The notes below the pieces were generated by a model. That model ran no database searches. It was not told the DNA's origin and saw only the letters and a list, made by a program, of their open reading frames with translations. The position numbers and the translations under genes were made by a program. Positions 1 to 6,165 of a DNA stretch of 6,951 bases are shown here, piece by piece. How positions within the stretch are numbered: position 1 is the first letter of the stretch; each line of letters starts with the position of its first letter. The DNA comes from Nitrososphaeraceae archaeon (lineage in GTDB: Archaea > Thermoproteota > Nitrososphaeria > Nitrososphaerales > Nitrososphaeraceae). The DNA is taken from NCBI GenBank assembly GCA_025449515.1, contig JANWJI010000029.1, forward strand, positions 1 through 6,951. Reading direction: 5' to 3'.

Positions 1-41
1 CTGCAATGATCCTGTCCCAAACAACATCAGGTATGCAGTAA

Positions 42-197
42 GATGAATCGACTCCGCTAACCTTGGATATCAATACAACTCAGAAGATACTTGCAGTACA
101 GCTTAGCTTTATCGATCAAACACACTTTGCTTGTAACTCAATAAAACTCTACTTTTCGGATGGGTTCTTAATCAAATTGTTCAACATAGATTTGTGA
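42..197 (+). pseudogene. possible ORF remnant, unidentified
   Basis: One frame stays open for 51 codons from GAT 42 to TGA 195-197. It reads like protein, with alternating hydrophobic and polar residues, for example LAVQLSFIDQ followed by IKLYFSDGFL. It has no ATG; the only usual start is TTG at 63. The same frame continues upstream to the window edge past a TAA at 39-41, so a decayed C-terminal end is possible. No family was recognised, and chance openness in AT-rich DNA is a real alternative. The rest of 1-240 shows nothing I can support. Confidence 0.2.
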
Positions 198-244
198 TCA
201 AGTCCAAGGAATCAAAAAAAGAGATCAACAATATTAAATCTTTG

Positions 245-263
245 GTTCATTCTACGAATGAAC
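245..263. repeat. perfect inverted repeat, candidate operator
   Basis: GTTCATTC-TAC-GAATGAAC has 8-bp arms with no mismatch and a 3-bp spacer. It ends 7 bp before the TATA box of the gene starting at 301. This position, just upstream of the BRE/TATA, is where archaeal activators or repressors often bind. An 8-bp inverted repeat can arise by chance once or so in a window of this size, so its location is the main argument for function. Confidence 0.4.
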
Positions 264-270
264 TAGAACA

Positions 271-300
271 TTTAATAGGAATGTTTTTTCTTACAATTTG
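271..300 (+). promoter_or_regulatory. TATA box and start region of the 301 gene
   Basis: TTTAATA at 271-277 has its centre about 26 bp before position 300. This would place transcription initiation almost on the ATG at 301, giving a leaderless mRNA. The TTG at 298, directly before the ATG, is therefore unlikely to be the start. Confidence 0.5.
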
Positions 301-846
301 ATGGATCACACAAATATTAACACAAGAAAAATTTCACCGGTAATAATAGCATTGATGATTTTCACTGCTACTATGGCTTCAGCTTTTTTCATAGGAACAC
401 CACCACATGCTGTGACTGCACAGGCACCTCAGAAAACTGTAGTAAGAGATTCCCAAACTATATTACTAGAAGGCAAAACAATACCCTCAAAAGGATTTAT
501 TCATGTATATGATGCAACGCCGTACATGATAATGTCAGGCCACGTTGCTGCTAACCTCCCATGTGATAGCAATGCCAAGACGCCCTATAACGTGCTAATA
601 GGTCAGGCTCCGAACGTAAAGCCCGCAGAATTGGAGTATATTAAAGAGCTGTCAACACCAGGCAAGATGTGCATCTATCACGTAGATGTCAATTCTGAAC
701 CTGGAGGAAAAGCAGGAATAATTACAGATATTGCACTCCAAAATCCAACTGCCACAGATGTGAAATTCCCACCAATGAGTACGCTAGTAATTGGCGTTGA
801 TGAAATTGCACCAGGTGCAGAAATGGCCGGTAATATGACAAAGTGA
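301..846 (+). CDS. secreted protein of unknown function
   Basis: This 181-aa protein has a signal peptide: basic N-terminus (R9, K10), hydrophobic stretch at residues 11-32, and likely cleavage after AQA at residue 42. The mature part of about 139 residues is predicted to be mainly beta strand. It has no further membrane helix and no domain that I recognise. It has exactly two cysteines, C88 and C124, which could form a disulfide outside the cell. H68, H81 and H127, with M76 and M78, lie near these positions, so metal binding is conceivable but only inferred. ATG 301 is chosen over TTG 298 because of the TATA spacing. The gene stands alone with its own promoter, an upstream inverted repeat that could be an operator, and a T-run terminator 43 bp after the stop. 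The reading frame and export are clear; the function is unknown. Confidence 0.88.
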   Translation: MDHTNINTRKISPVIIALMIFTATMASAFFIGTPPHAVTAQAPQKTVVRDSQTILLEGKTIPSKGFIHVYDATPYMIMSGHVAANLPCDSNAKTPYNVLIGQAPNVKPAELEYIKELSTPGKMCIYHVDVNSEPGGKAGIITDIALQNPTATDVKFPPMSTLVIGVDEIAPGAEMAGNMTK

Positions 847-888
847 TAAAAACAGCGTATCGCATCAGGATGTCATCTCTGACCAATC

Positions 889-896
889 TTTTTTTT
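889..896 (+). terminator. T-run terminator after the 301 gene
   Basis: Eight consecutive T residues lie 43 bp past the stop codon. Archaeal RNA polymerase terminates on such T-runs without needing a hairpin. Confidence 0.5.
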
Positions 897-1032
897 GATC
901 CAACTATTTGACGCCACGTGCCATGGTCGAGAGTATGTAAATTTTTGCCTACCTTGGTATTCTTGGATTTATTCGACAGTTATCCATATCACCATAATTA
1001 GGCGTTAGCTAATCAGTTCACAAGCGCTATTG

Positions 1033-1059
1033 ACAATCAAGTGAAGTATGATTGATTGT
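1033..1059. repeat. inverted repeat with 11-nt loop
   Basis: ACAATCAA at 1033-1040 is the exact reverse complement of TTGATTGT at 1052-1059. It lies inside the long intergenic region, far from either flanking gene. It could be a hairpin in an unknown transcript or a chance repeat; nothing links it to a gene. Confidence 0.3.
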
Positions 1060-1631
1060 GTGTGTAACAAATTCCGAGAACAAATTAATGTTATTTATGT
1101 CCGTGATTACAAAGTACCCGCTAACCGGTCCAATAACTAGGACTCACAGATGACCCATTATTAATCGTGATATCATGGAGATGCAGCTTTAATGCATATA
1201 TTTTAGTTTTAGAGGGGGAATAGAGTGAGAGTAGATAGAAAGCAAACAATGCAAGACCTGTTATCTGGTTTGTATTCCCGTTAAAGATCCCGATATTCCT
1301 AGCTGCCTTAGAACAGGACGAATTGTCGATTAAAAATCTTGCTTGTTTGTGTGACCAATGTACAATCCGTGGCATAGTTGAATCATGTACAAAAGTGCCA
1401 TTTGCTAATTCTGAGCAGCTCAAACGTAAGTAGGACTGCAATTATGTCTAACGTTAGAGAATTTGCTTTCGTTTGAAGTCGCATAAGACAAAAGCAAATG
1501 TAATACCTACAACTCTGATATTATTTTTGGTAAAAAAACGATATGTTCTAGTTTGGACAAAGAGGATCATGACCGAACTAATAGTGTAAAGAAATTGAAA
1601 TTACCGATTCGATTGTTGTACCATAAACTAT

Positions 1632-1645
1632 TTTATTATATAAAT
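1632..1645 (+). promoter_or_regulatory. TATA box of the 1662 gene
   Basis: The AT-only stretch TTTATTATATAAAT is centred about 24 bp before ATG 1662, which predicts a leaderless transcript. The alternative TTG start at 1650 would lie too close to the TATA box to be on the mRNA. Confidence 0.6.
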
Positions 1646-1661
1646 ACTATTGAGTATAATA

Positions 1662-2495
1662 ATGACAAAGAAACCAGTATCTAGTGGACATAGAATGTAC
1701 ATTTTTACCATACTGTTATTTACCTTAATTTCTATCGGCCTATCAACTTATCCCATAACTAGGACTACATATGCACACACATTTTCAGGCGGAGAAAGTG
1801 CATCCTTTCTTGCATTAGCTAATCAATTAACATCTGAAATCCACCTTGTCCAGTCTAACATCCCCTCCAACATTACACTAGCCCGAGATCATGCTTCTGA
1901 CGCTAGAGAACATCTTGACGCGAACACCACTAAAGAACTTTCAGAACGAAACAAAAGAGTGGCAAACGACTTGAATGTTGGTCTAAAAGATTTACAAAAG
2001 ACAGTAAATTCATCTAATCCCGTCCCAACACAAGCAGCAGTGAAAGATAAGGTAGACAATATTGCTGCACTATTGCATGAAGCGCTATCATTCAGGGTCG
2101 AACCAGACCAAATGAAGAATGCTACAGTACATATACTAGCACTGAACGATCTTCTTGGGGAGATTAACGAACACTATGGCGGTGCGTATGGAATAGAAGA
2201 AGGTGCGAAAGAGAATCAGACCACTCCTCACAATAAGATTGTTAATTTTGCTGACTATCAAAGTGCACAGTCCTTAGCTAACATAACAACACAAATGTTT
2301 AATGATGCCAAGAAACTTGCACCATCTAATGTGACATCTTCTGAGGCATTTGTGAAAATTGGTGGTGCTCTTAAGTCACTTGATGAGGCAATACAATCCA
2401 AGAAACCAGTCGACCAAATCCAAGGAATTATAGATAACCAAATCCGCAAGAATATCGAATCAGCGTTTAATTTGAAATTGAAGACAGGGGCTTGA
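1662..2495 (+). CDS. exported all-helical protein with N-terminal His after cleavage
   Basis: This is a 277-aa protein. Its signal peptide has K3, K4 and R11, a hydrophobic core at residues 13-30 and the cleavage motif TYA at 36-38, so the mature chain would start with H39-T-F. The rest has heptad-like hydrophobic spacing and reads as a bundle of amphipathic helices. It carries about seven N-x-S/T sequons and no cysteine. It is a paralogue of the minus-strand gene at 6166-6879. They share the N-terminal H-x-F, an [RN]EHL motif (H84 here), the block HYGGAYGI/YYGGAYGI (GGAYGI at 173-178), an ungapped HN-x7-YQ-x-A motif (H190) and a C-terminal A-[FY]-N-L-K. I recall similar proteins in Nitrososphaerales, without an assigned role. 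Metal binding through these histidines is inference. ATG 1662 is preferred to TTG 1650 on TATA spacing. Confidence 0.88.
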   Translation: MTKKPVSSGHRMYIFTILLFTLISIGLSTYPITRTTYAHTFSGGESASFLALANQLTSEIHLVQSNIPSNITLARDHASDAREHLDANTTKELSERNKRVANDLNVGLKDLQKTVNSSNPVPTQAAVKDKVDNIAALLHEALSFRVEPDQMKNATVHILALNDLLGEINEHYGGAYGIEEGAKENQTTPHNKIVNFADYQSAQSLANITTQMFNDAKKLAPSNVTSSEAFVKIGGALKSLDEAIQSKKPVDQIQGIIDNQIRKNIESAFNLKLKTGA

Positions 2496-2516
2496 TTAAT
2501 TAAGGATCTAATTCCA

Positions 2517-2523
2517 TTTTTTT
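2517..2523 (+). terminator. T-run terminator after the 1662 gene
   Basis: Seven T residues lie 21 bp beyond the stop codon. A candidate TATA box follows before the next gene, so the two plus-strand genes are probably separate transcription units. Confidence 0.45.
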
Positions 2524-2608
2524 GGACCAATTATTTTAAGATGACTCTCCTAATTGAATATCGATTCTAATGTGGCGTGGGTGGATATTACTATATTCAA
2601 ACGAGAAG

Positions 2609-2616
2609 GTATATAG
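2609..2616 (+). promoter_or_regulatory. TATA box of the 2656 gene
   Basis: GTATATAG is centred about 26 bp before position 2639, which would give a leader of about 17 nt to the TTG at 2656. No similar TATA box lies at the right distance before the alternative ATG at 2731. Confidence 0.4.
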
Positions 2617-2655
2617 CACTGTACTGGATGGTTTATGATATTGACGTGAATAACA

Positions 2656-3315
2656 TTGAAAAATTTAACATTTAACAACGTTGGACAGAGGAGTTATTTT
2701 TGTGATAGACTCGATAACCAATACAAATTAATGTTCTCATTATCACTCATAGTATTAACCTTATTACTCGCACAAAATATTATAGATAGTGATATCCTAA
2801 TTTCGCATTTGGTCATGGCACAAGCTTCTACATCTAATAATAATTCCATGAGCAGCACACAACAGTGGGCTGACAAGATAAATAATATGAGGATTCAATT
2901 TTACAATATACCTAAATCACCTTTAGTTGATGCCAAAACTCAACTAAGGTTTGCGGTGCAGAATATGACCAATTCCAAGAATATTAATGATCTTCATGCA
3001 CGAGTCGTTGTGACAACCAACAGCAGCGGCCAGATGCGAATTTTCAAATTCGACAATATTTCGTCTTCAAATGGAGATTTTAGCGTGAACTATTTTTTTC
3101 CAGATTCGGGAATATATCAAGTTATGACGAGAGTAGATTCGAACAATTTGTCAACTCTTGGATCATTTAAGGTAGATGTGCCGTTTCAACCTTTTGGCAC
3201 AATCACTGCTCCTACAACATCCTTTAGTTTAATAGTTGTTGCGGGAATTATAATTGCTGTTGCAGCTGTATCGCTACTACTGGTAATACAACGTAGGCAA
3301 AGGATTTCGAGATGA
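2656..3315 (+). CDS. membrane-anchored extracellular beta-sandwich protein
   Basis: This 219-aa protein starts at TTG 2656, preferred because it includes basic residues (K2, R12, R18, K24) before the hydrophobic signal segment at about 27-41. Starting at ATG 2731 (residue 26) would leave that segment without a positive charge. Likely cleavage is after MAQA (residue 57). Residues 60-70 are a low-complexity Asn/Ser linker. Residues 77-176 look like one Ig-like or YtkA/CopC-like beta sandwich, with the strands LRFAVQN, ARVVVTT, FSVNYFF, IYQVMTRV and FKVDVP. A membrane helix at 189-211 ends in the basic tail QRRQRISR, so the domain faces outward and is held at its C-terminus. Five N-x-S/T sequons fit a surface location. 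Similar single-domain anchored proteins recur in ammonia-oxidising archaea. The ligand is unknown. Confidence 0.85.
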   Translation: MKNLTFNNVGQRSYFCDRLDNQYKLMFSLSLIVLTLLLAQNIIDSDILISHLVMAQASTSNNNSMSSTQQWADKINNMRIQFYNIPKSPLVDAKTQLRFAVQNMTNSKNINDLHARVVVTTNSSGQMRIFKFDNISSSNGDFSVNYFFPDSGIYQVMTRVDSNNLSTLGSFKVDVPFQPFGTITAPTTSFSLIVVAGIIIAVAAVSLLLVIQRRQRISR

Positions 3316-3330
3316 TACACATCATTTTTT
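3312..3330 (+). terminator. hairpin plus T-run overlapping the stop codon
   Basis: ATGAT-ACAC-ATCAT forms a 5-bp stem with a 4-nt loop, followed directly by a run of six T. The stem contains the TGA stop at 3313-3315, so the 3-prime UTR is almost nil. The next gene is convergent and ends at 3405, 89 bp away; no A-run was seen in that gap that would terminate the opposite strand. Confidence 0.55.
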
Positions 3331-3404
3331 GACTCCATCGCCAGCCAGTACATAAATTATTGGGGATACCAACGGTATAAAGTTATTAGTGGAGCAGATA
3401 ATGT

Positions 3405-4487
3405 TTATTTAGAAGCAGAACCTGAAGACATGGATCCCATGGACATGGACATATTTCCAGTCGTTGTGGTAGCACTCTTGGCACTAGGCTGCAGAACAAA
3501 ACTCATAAGTTGATCAGTCCCATTATGAATTAACTGCTGGTCATTTCTCGTAACTTGATCAGCCACTTTAAGAACAGTATTCTTTGGTAACATTACATGA
3601 ATTATGTCTCTACCTGGATTGCTATTATCTACTACGATCTGTTTTGATACATCTACTCCATTTACTTTTCCAATAAATGACCCATTATTAGTAAAAGCAT
3701 TGGCTTTTGGCACGTATACTTCTTGATGAACAAAAATATTAGTGCCATTTATTCGTTTGATGTTCCAGTTGAATGGCATGGTAAATTGCATTTGCATAGT
3801 TTTATTATCAAATGAAAAGTTCTTCAGTTTATCATAGTATGATATAATCTTCACTGGAATTTGTTTGCCACTGAGAGTTACTTGTTGGTTCAATACACTG
3901 CCAATGCTCAACAGACTGTCGTAGAGATGTTGTTGCTCAGCCGGTAGTATGCAGGTATCACAATCCACAGTACCAACTCGTACTGTAAAATGATACAATC
4001 CACCATTTACAAAGATGGGTCCCTCTACTACAACTGGTTTATCCAACGTACCTATATATCCACCGACAAGGGGCTCTTGCTCTCCAGACAATTTCACTTT
4101 ACTACTGTTAATTGGGATTATCTGGATTCTTAGATCTCCGTCGTGAGAATGAAACCAATCAGACAGTAGTATCTTGCCATTTTTATCGATTGTGATGTAA
4201 TAGTTTACATGACTAAACGATTTATTCGAATTTGAATCGAATAATCTAAATTCAATAACAGGTTTCTGTTTTGATGACTGTAGAATCTCTGTCGTAACAA
4301 CTGGAGGAGATGTTTTAATTAGCAAGTCTGCTTTTCGAGAGCCCATTGATGCTGATATCTGCTCCTGTGACAAGCCATCGGCGAATGCGCGGTTAAAGAT
4401 CGGTAACGGAATAGCCGAAAAAATTGTACAGGACACGAGAATGATGCTAATCAAAATAAAGAAAAATAGCGAAGCTTCAGATCGCAT
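3405..4487 (-). CDS. secreted beta-rich protein with Met/Ser-rich tail
   Basis: This 360-aa protein starts at ATG 4487. A longer GTG start (4514) would remove nothing useful and would fall next to the TATA box. The signal peptide has a hydrophobic core at 7-28 and probable cleavage after AFA (residue 36). Residues about 65-175 look like a beta domain with the motifs SHVNYYITIDKNGK, SDWFHSHDGD (H113, H115) and GGLYHFTV. This pattern matches exported thaumarchaeal proteins as I remember them, some with PEFG-type tails. A CxxC pair follows (C176, C179 in DCDTC), then a second beta region, including the Met-rich MQMQFTMPF, and HQEVYVP. The chain ends in a Ser/Met tail with M346, M348, M350 and M353, and has no membrane anchor. 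The methionine pairs and HxH motif could bind copper; this is inference. Gene and export are confident, role unknown. Confidence 0.87.
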   Translation of the reverse strand: MRSEASLFFFILISIILVSCTIFSAIPLPIFNRAFADGLSQEQISASMGSRKADLLIKTSPPVVTTEILQSSKQKPVIEFRLFDSNSNKSFSHVNYYITIDKNGKILLSDWFHSHDGDLRIQIIPINSSKVKLSGEQEPLVGGYIGTLDKPVVVEGPIFVNGGLYHFTVRVGTVDCDTCILPAEQQHLYDSLLSIGSVLNQQVTLSGKQIPVKIISYYDKLKNFSFDNKTMQMQFTMPFNWNIKRINGTNIFVHQEVYVPKANAFTNNGSFIGKVNGVDVSKQIVVDNSNPGRDIIHVMLPKNTVLKVADQVTRNDQQLIHNGTDQLMSFVLQPSAKSATTTTGNMSMSMGSMSSGSASK

Positions 4488-4517
4488 ATTACTGATATAG
4501 CTACAATGAATCACATA

Positions 4518-4527
4518 CTTATATTAT
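4518..4527 (-). promoter_or_regulatory. TATA box of the minus-strand 4487 gene
   Basis: On the minus strand this reads ATAATATAAG. Its centre, near 4522, predicts transcription starting near 4496, about nine bases before ATG 4487. The spacing supports the 4487 start over GTG 4514. Confidence 0.55.
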
Positions 4528-4643
4528 GATTCCGATACAACGTACCTCTGCTTTGCATCTATTCTTAATTTGAGAGTACATTCGACGAATATACCAGATT
4601 CGAAGATGTGACGATTTTTGCCTGCCTCGGAGGAAAGCTGCAT
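4524..4643 (-). CDS. doubtful small protein, 39 aa
   Basis: ATG 4643 opens a 39-codon frame ending in TAA at 4524-4526. The translation has a balanced, protein-like composition (MQLSSEAGKNRHIF, then a strand-like TLKLRI), with one cysteine and no signal or membrane segment. Its stop touches the TATA box of the next minus-strand gene, whose ATG is 36 bp further on. I see no good TATA box or ribosome site before it. Its start region contains a GKNxH stretch that also appears in a minus frame near 941. It may be a real small gene, a remnant of a larger one, or chance. Confidence 0.22.
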   Translation of the reverse strand: MQLSSEAGKNRHIFESGIFVECTLKLRIDAKQRYVVSES

Positions 4644-4771
4644 TTCATTGTATACTAGGAATGATTACCAAACTACCTAGATTTGGGCTGATGATAGAAC
4701 TAACCAGCAGTACCTGTTCAGAAATACGATAGTGGATTTACACATTTCAGTCCATTCGTATCAACAATAAC

Positions 4772-4797
4772 AAATATATCATAACCTCTATATCTTA
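4772..4797 (+). promoter_or_regulatory. candidate TATA boxes of the 4836 gene
   Basis: AAATATATCA (4772-4781) and CTATATCTTA (4788-4797) are both suitable. They predict starts near 4802 or 4818, giving leaders of about 34 or 18 nt. The first would include a tiny ATG ORF at 4816-4842 that overlaps the real start out of frame. No Shine-Dalgarno sequence is visible before ATG 4836. Confidence 0.45.
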
Positions 4798-4835
4798 TCT
4801 AAGAATATTGATAAAATGAAAGATTGGGATTATCG

Positions 4836-5519
4836 ATGGTAGACAAAGAAGCAATACCTTGTGAAGTGTGTGGAAAATTCTTTGATTCCAAGACAGTTAT
4901 GAAAAAACATATGGATTATTATCACAATGAAGCAGGTAATTTAGAGGAGATAGGATCAGACAAGACCAGATCACAGTACGCTTCAAAAAAATTAATAATA
5001 TTAGCTACTATTGGTATTCTGTTCGCTCTCGGAGCTGGCGGAGGTGTTTATTTTGCTATGGGATTAAGTTCACCTTCTCAAGCTGGGCCAACCATAGGTG
5101 GCATACAGTGCAATACCATGGAACAACTGCTATTTCATATTCATGCCCATCTTGACATCTTTGTTAACGGTCATCTAATATATGTCCCTCCACAAATAGG
5201 AATCGTTGATGATAAATGCATATACTGGCTGCACACACACGATAGTACCGGCATAATACATATCGAATCGCCTTTAAAGAGAGATTTTACACTTGGTCAA
5301 TTCTTTGATGTATGGAAGAGTAAATTGAATAATTCCAGTTCATTCAATGAAATACTCGGAGGAAAAGTAGTACCAATCGTCTATGTGAATGGTAATAAAG
5401 TACCAAGTACTGTAAACTACAAAGACGTAAAGTTGAATGCACACGATGAGATTGCAGTCATTTATGGGACACCTCCAAAGTCTATTCCATCCAAGTATTC
5501 ATTTCCAGAGGGACTGTGA
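4836..5519 (+). CDS. membrane protein: cytoplasmic C2H2 zinc finger plus His-rich outer domain
   Basis: This is a 227-aa protein. Residues 9-30 form a classical C2H2 finger, C-x2-C-x12-H-x4-H (C9, C12, H25, H30), with the usual aromatic F16. An acidic linker leads to KK at 51-52 and one membrane helix at about 53-77, so the finger should be cytoplasmic and the rest outside. The outer domain (about 90-215) has C92 and C128, a possible disulfide, with HIHAHLD (H101, H103, H105), YWLHTHD (H133, H135), GIIHIESP (H142, E144) and FTLGQFFDVW. A final beta-rich part includes YVNGNKVP and NAHDEIAVIYG. I recall the outer domain, with the same HTHD and IHIESP blocks, from unnamed bacterial and archaeal proteins. 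Its histidines suggest metal binding (inferred). The finger may bind protein or nucleic acid. ATG 4836 is preferred to TTG 4824, which would add only four residues. Confidence 0.88.
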   Translation: MVDKEAIPCEVCGKFFDSKTVMKKHMDYYHNEAGNLEEIGSDKTRSQYASKKLIILATIGILFALGAGGGVYFAMGLSSPSQAGPTIGGIQCNTMEQLLFHIHAHLDIFVNGHLIYVPPQIGIVDDKCIYWLHTHDSTGIIHIESPLKRDFTLGQFFDVWKSKLNNSSSFNEILGGKVVPIVYVNGNKVPSTVNYKDVKLNAHDEIAVIYGTPPKSIPSKYSFPEGL

Positions 5520-5586
5520 GCGTAGATTTGAGCATCATTTGTGTTGCCAGTACTTTCTATTCTGCATGATCGTCCCTGATTTATAG

Positions 5587-5928
5587 CGAATGGACCAAGC
5601 TATTTCGCATGTCAAGTTAACTGCGATTATTCCACAAATGACTTTGACTGGAAATGAAGATGCTGATGAAAGATAGCACGTATGTAAACAGGTAAAAATA
5701 AGAACGTAAATACGAAGATAAAGGAAAAATAATTTTTACTCAGGGAATACTATACTTAAGCTCACTTTTACAGATCTCAAAGGAAAGGAAAGCCATATAG
5801 TGACTTGAGCATAAATAATCTTCAAGAACGAACAAGCAGGCGTCAGTCCAGTCATTGTTTCAGTGAACAAAATTCAGTCAACTGTGTTTGTTGTTACCGA
5901 TGGATTCAATGATCAGCTAGTAGAATAG
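5587..5928 (+). pseudogene. decayed gene for an exported beta-domain protein
   Basis: A single frame from 5587 to TAG 5926-5928 reads as protein but is broken by stops at 5674, 5707, 5719, 5806 and 5812. The clearest part, 5722-5928, gives LKLTFTDLKGKESHIVT, then two stops in three codons (TGA 5806, TAA 5812), then IIFKNEQAG and VSPVIVSVNKIQSTVFVVTD in the same phase. The pattern of strand, DLKGK turn, SHxxx and IIFKN strongly recalls the beta domain of exported thaumarchaeal proteins. It resembles SHVNYYITIDKNGK in the gene at 3405-4487. An upstream piece, starting at ATG 5590, reads MDQAISHVKLTAIIPQM. No signal peptide survives. Frame continuity through the stops argues for point-mutation decay rather than rearrangement. 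The identification is by eye only; a chance open frame is possible. Confidence 0.4.
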
Positions 5929-6146
5929 AATATAGCCACGGCTGCTTAACAATATGTAGACTTTGGTCTGAATTATTCTTCACTTCTATAATCCCTATTA
6001 CTAGTCGTGAATCTTCGAATGCCAAATGAAAATGGCCAGCTGGAATTAATATGCACTTTTGTTGCTATGAATTGTTTTAGATGTTCTAGATCTGGGTTTA
6101 TGGCGTCAATTAAAGCATATCTGATTACGTAATGCAATTCGAACAA
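5906..6146 (-). pseudogene. frameshifted, probably truncated gene remnant
   Basis: Two minus-strand frames join into one sensible protein if one base is removed from the A4 run at 6057-6060. Frame A starts at TTG 6146 and reads HYVIRYALIDAINPDLEHLK up to ATK. Frame B continues with CILIPAGHFHLAFEDSRLVI, then GIIEVKNNSDQSLHIV and PWLYSILLADH, to a stop at 5906-5908. The repaired product is 79 aa. Without repair, frame A ends at 5973 after 57 codons. There is no ATG, and frame A stays open upstream into the 3-prime end of the 6166 gene, so the N-terminus is probably lost. The C-terminal style resembles ligand-sensing ends of archaeal regulators, which is a weak guess. It could also be a real gene with a sequencing error in the homopolymer. 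Confidence 0.4.
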
Positions 6147-6165
6147 TAAAGACTTCGTAGATTTG

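Larger units (their letters stand above)
847..1661. other. 815-bp intergenic region, no convincing gene
   Basis: After the T-run at 889-896 this stretch holds short inverted repeats (ACAATCAA/TTGATTGT at 1033-1059; the 12-bp palindrome TCTAACGTTAGA at 1447-1458) and a motif at 941-957 resembling 4614-4630. A 106-codon open frame on the minus strand (1121-1441) starts with TTG, has no visible TATA box and has a Ser-rich composition of no recognisable type; I regard it as probable chance. No tRNA fold or T-loop motif was found. An unannotated small RNA cannot be excluded. Confidence 0.55.
4488..4835. other. 348-bp divergent intergenic region
   Basis: This lies between the minus gene starting at 4487 and the plus gene starting at 4836 and carries TATA boxes for both. 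It also holds the doubtful 39-aa minus-strand ORF, the 11-bp palindrome ATTCGACGAAT at 4580-4590 and the motif at 4614-4630 that resembles 941-957. Positions 4644-4770 show nothing I can support. Confidence 0.5.

Noticed and set aside
1121..1441. 106-codon open frame on the minus strand inside the long intergenic region
   Set aside because: It starts with TTG, has no TATA box or Shine-Dalgarno sequence, is Ser-rich without domain pattern, and matches no family I recognise. Kept only as part of the intergenic description.
1447..1458. Palindrome TCTAACGTTAGA as an operator
   Set aside because: It is more than 170 bp from the nearest likely promoter and is short enough to be chance.
1487..1684. 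66-codon open plus frame reaching into the 1662 gene, with charged protein-like composition
   Set aside because: It has no plausible start near a promoter and overlaps the TATA box and start of a clear gene. Such length is expected by chance in AT-rich DNA.
2258..2530. 90-codon minus frame over the end of the 1662 gene
   Set aside because: It lies antisense to a strong coding frame and is a shadow of it.
2694..2876. 60-codon minus frame within the 2656 gene
   Set aside because: It is antisense to the signal peptide region of a convincing gene and is not protein-like.
4425..4436. Lipobox-like LVSC at residues 17-20 of the 3405-4487 product
   Set aside because: The hydrophobic stretch continues past the cysteine and a good AFA cleavage site follows at residue 36. 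A type I signal peptide fits better than a lipoprotein, though it is not excluded.
4512..4514. GTG start for the minus-strand secreted protein
   Set aside because: It lies beside the TATA box and upstream of the predicted transcription start; ATG 4487 fits both promoter and signal peptide.
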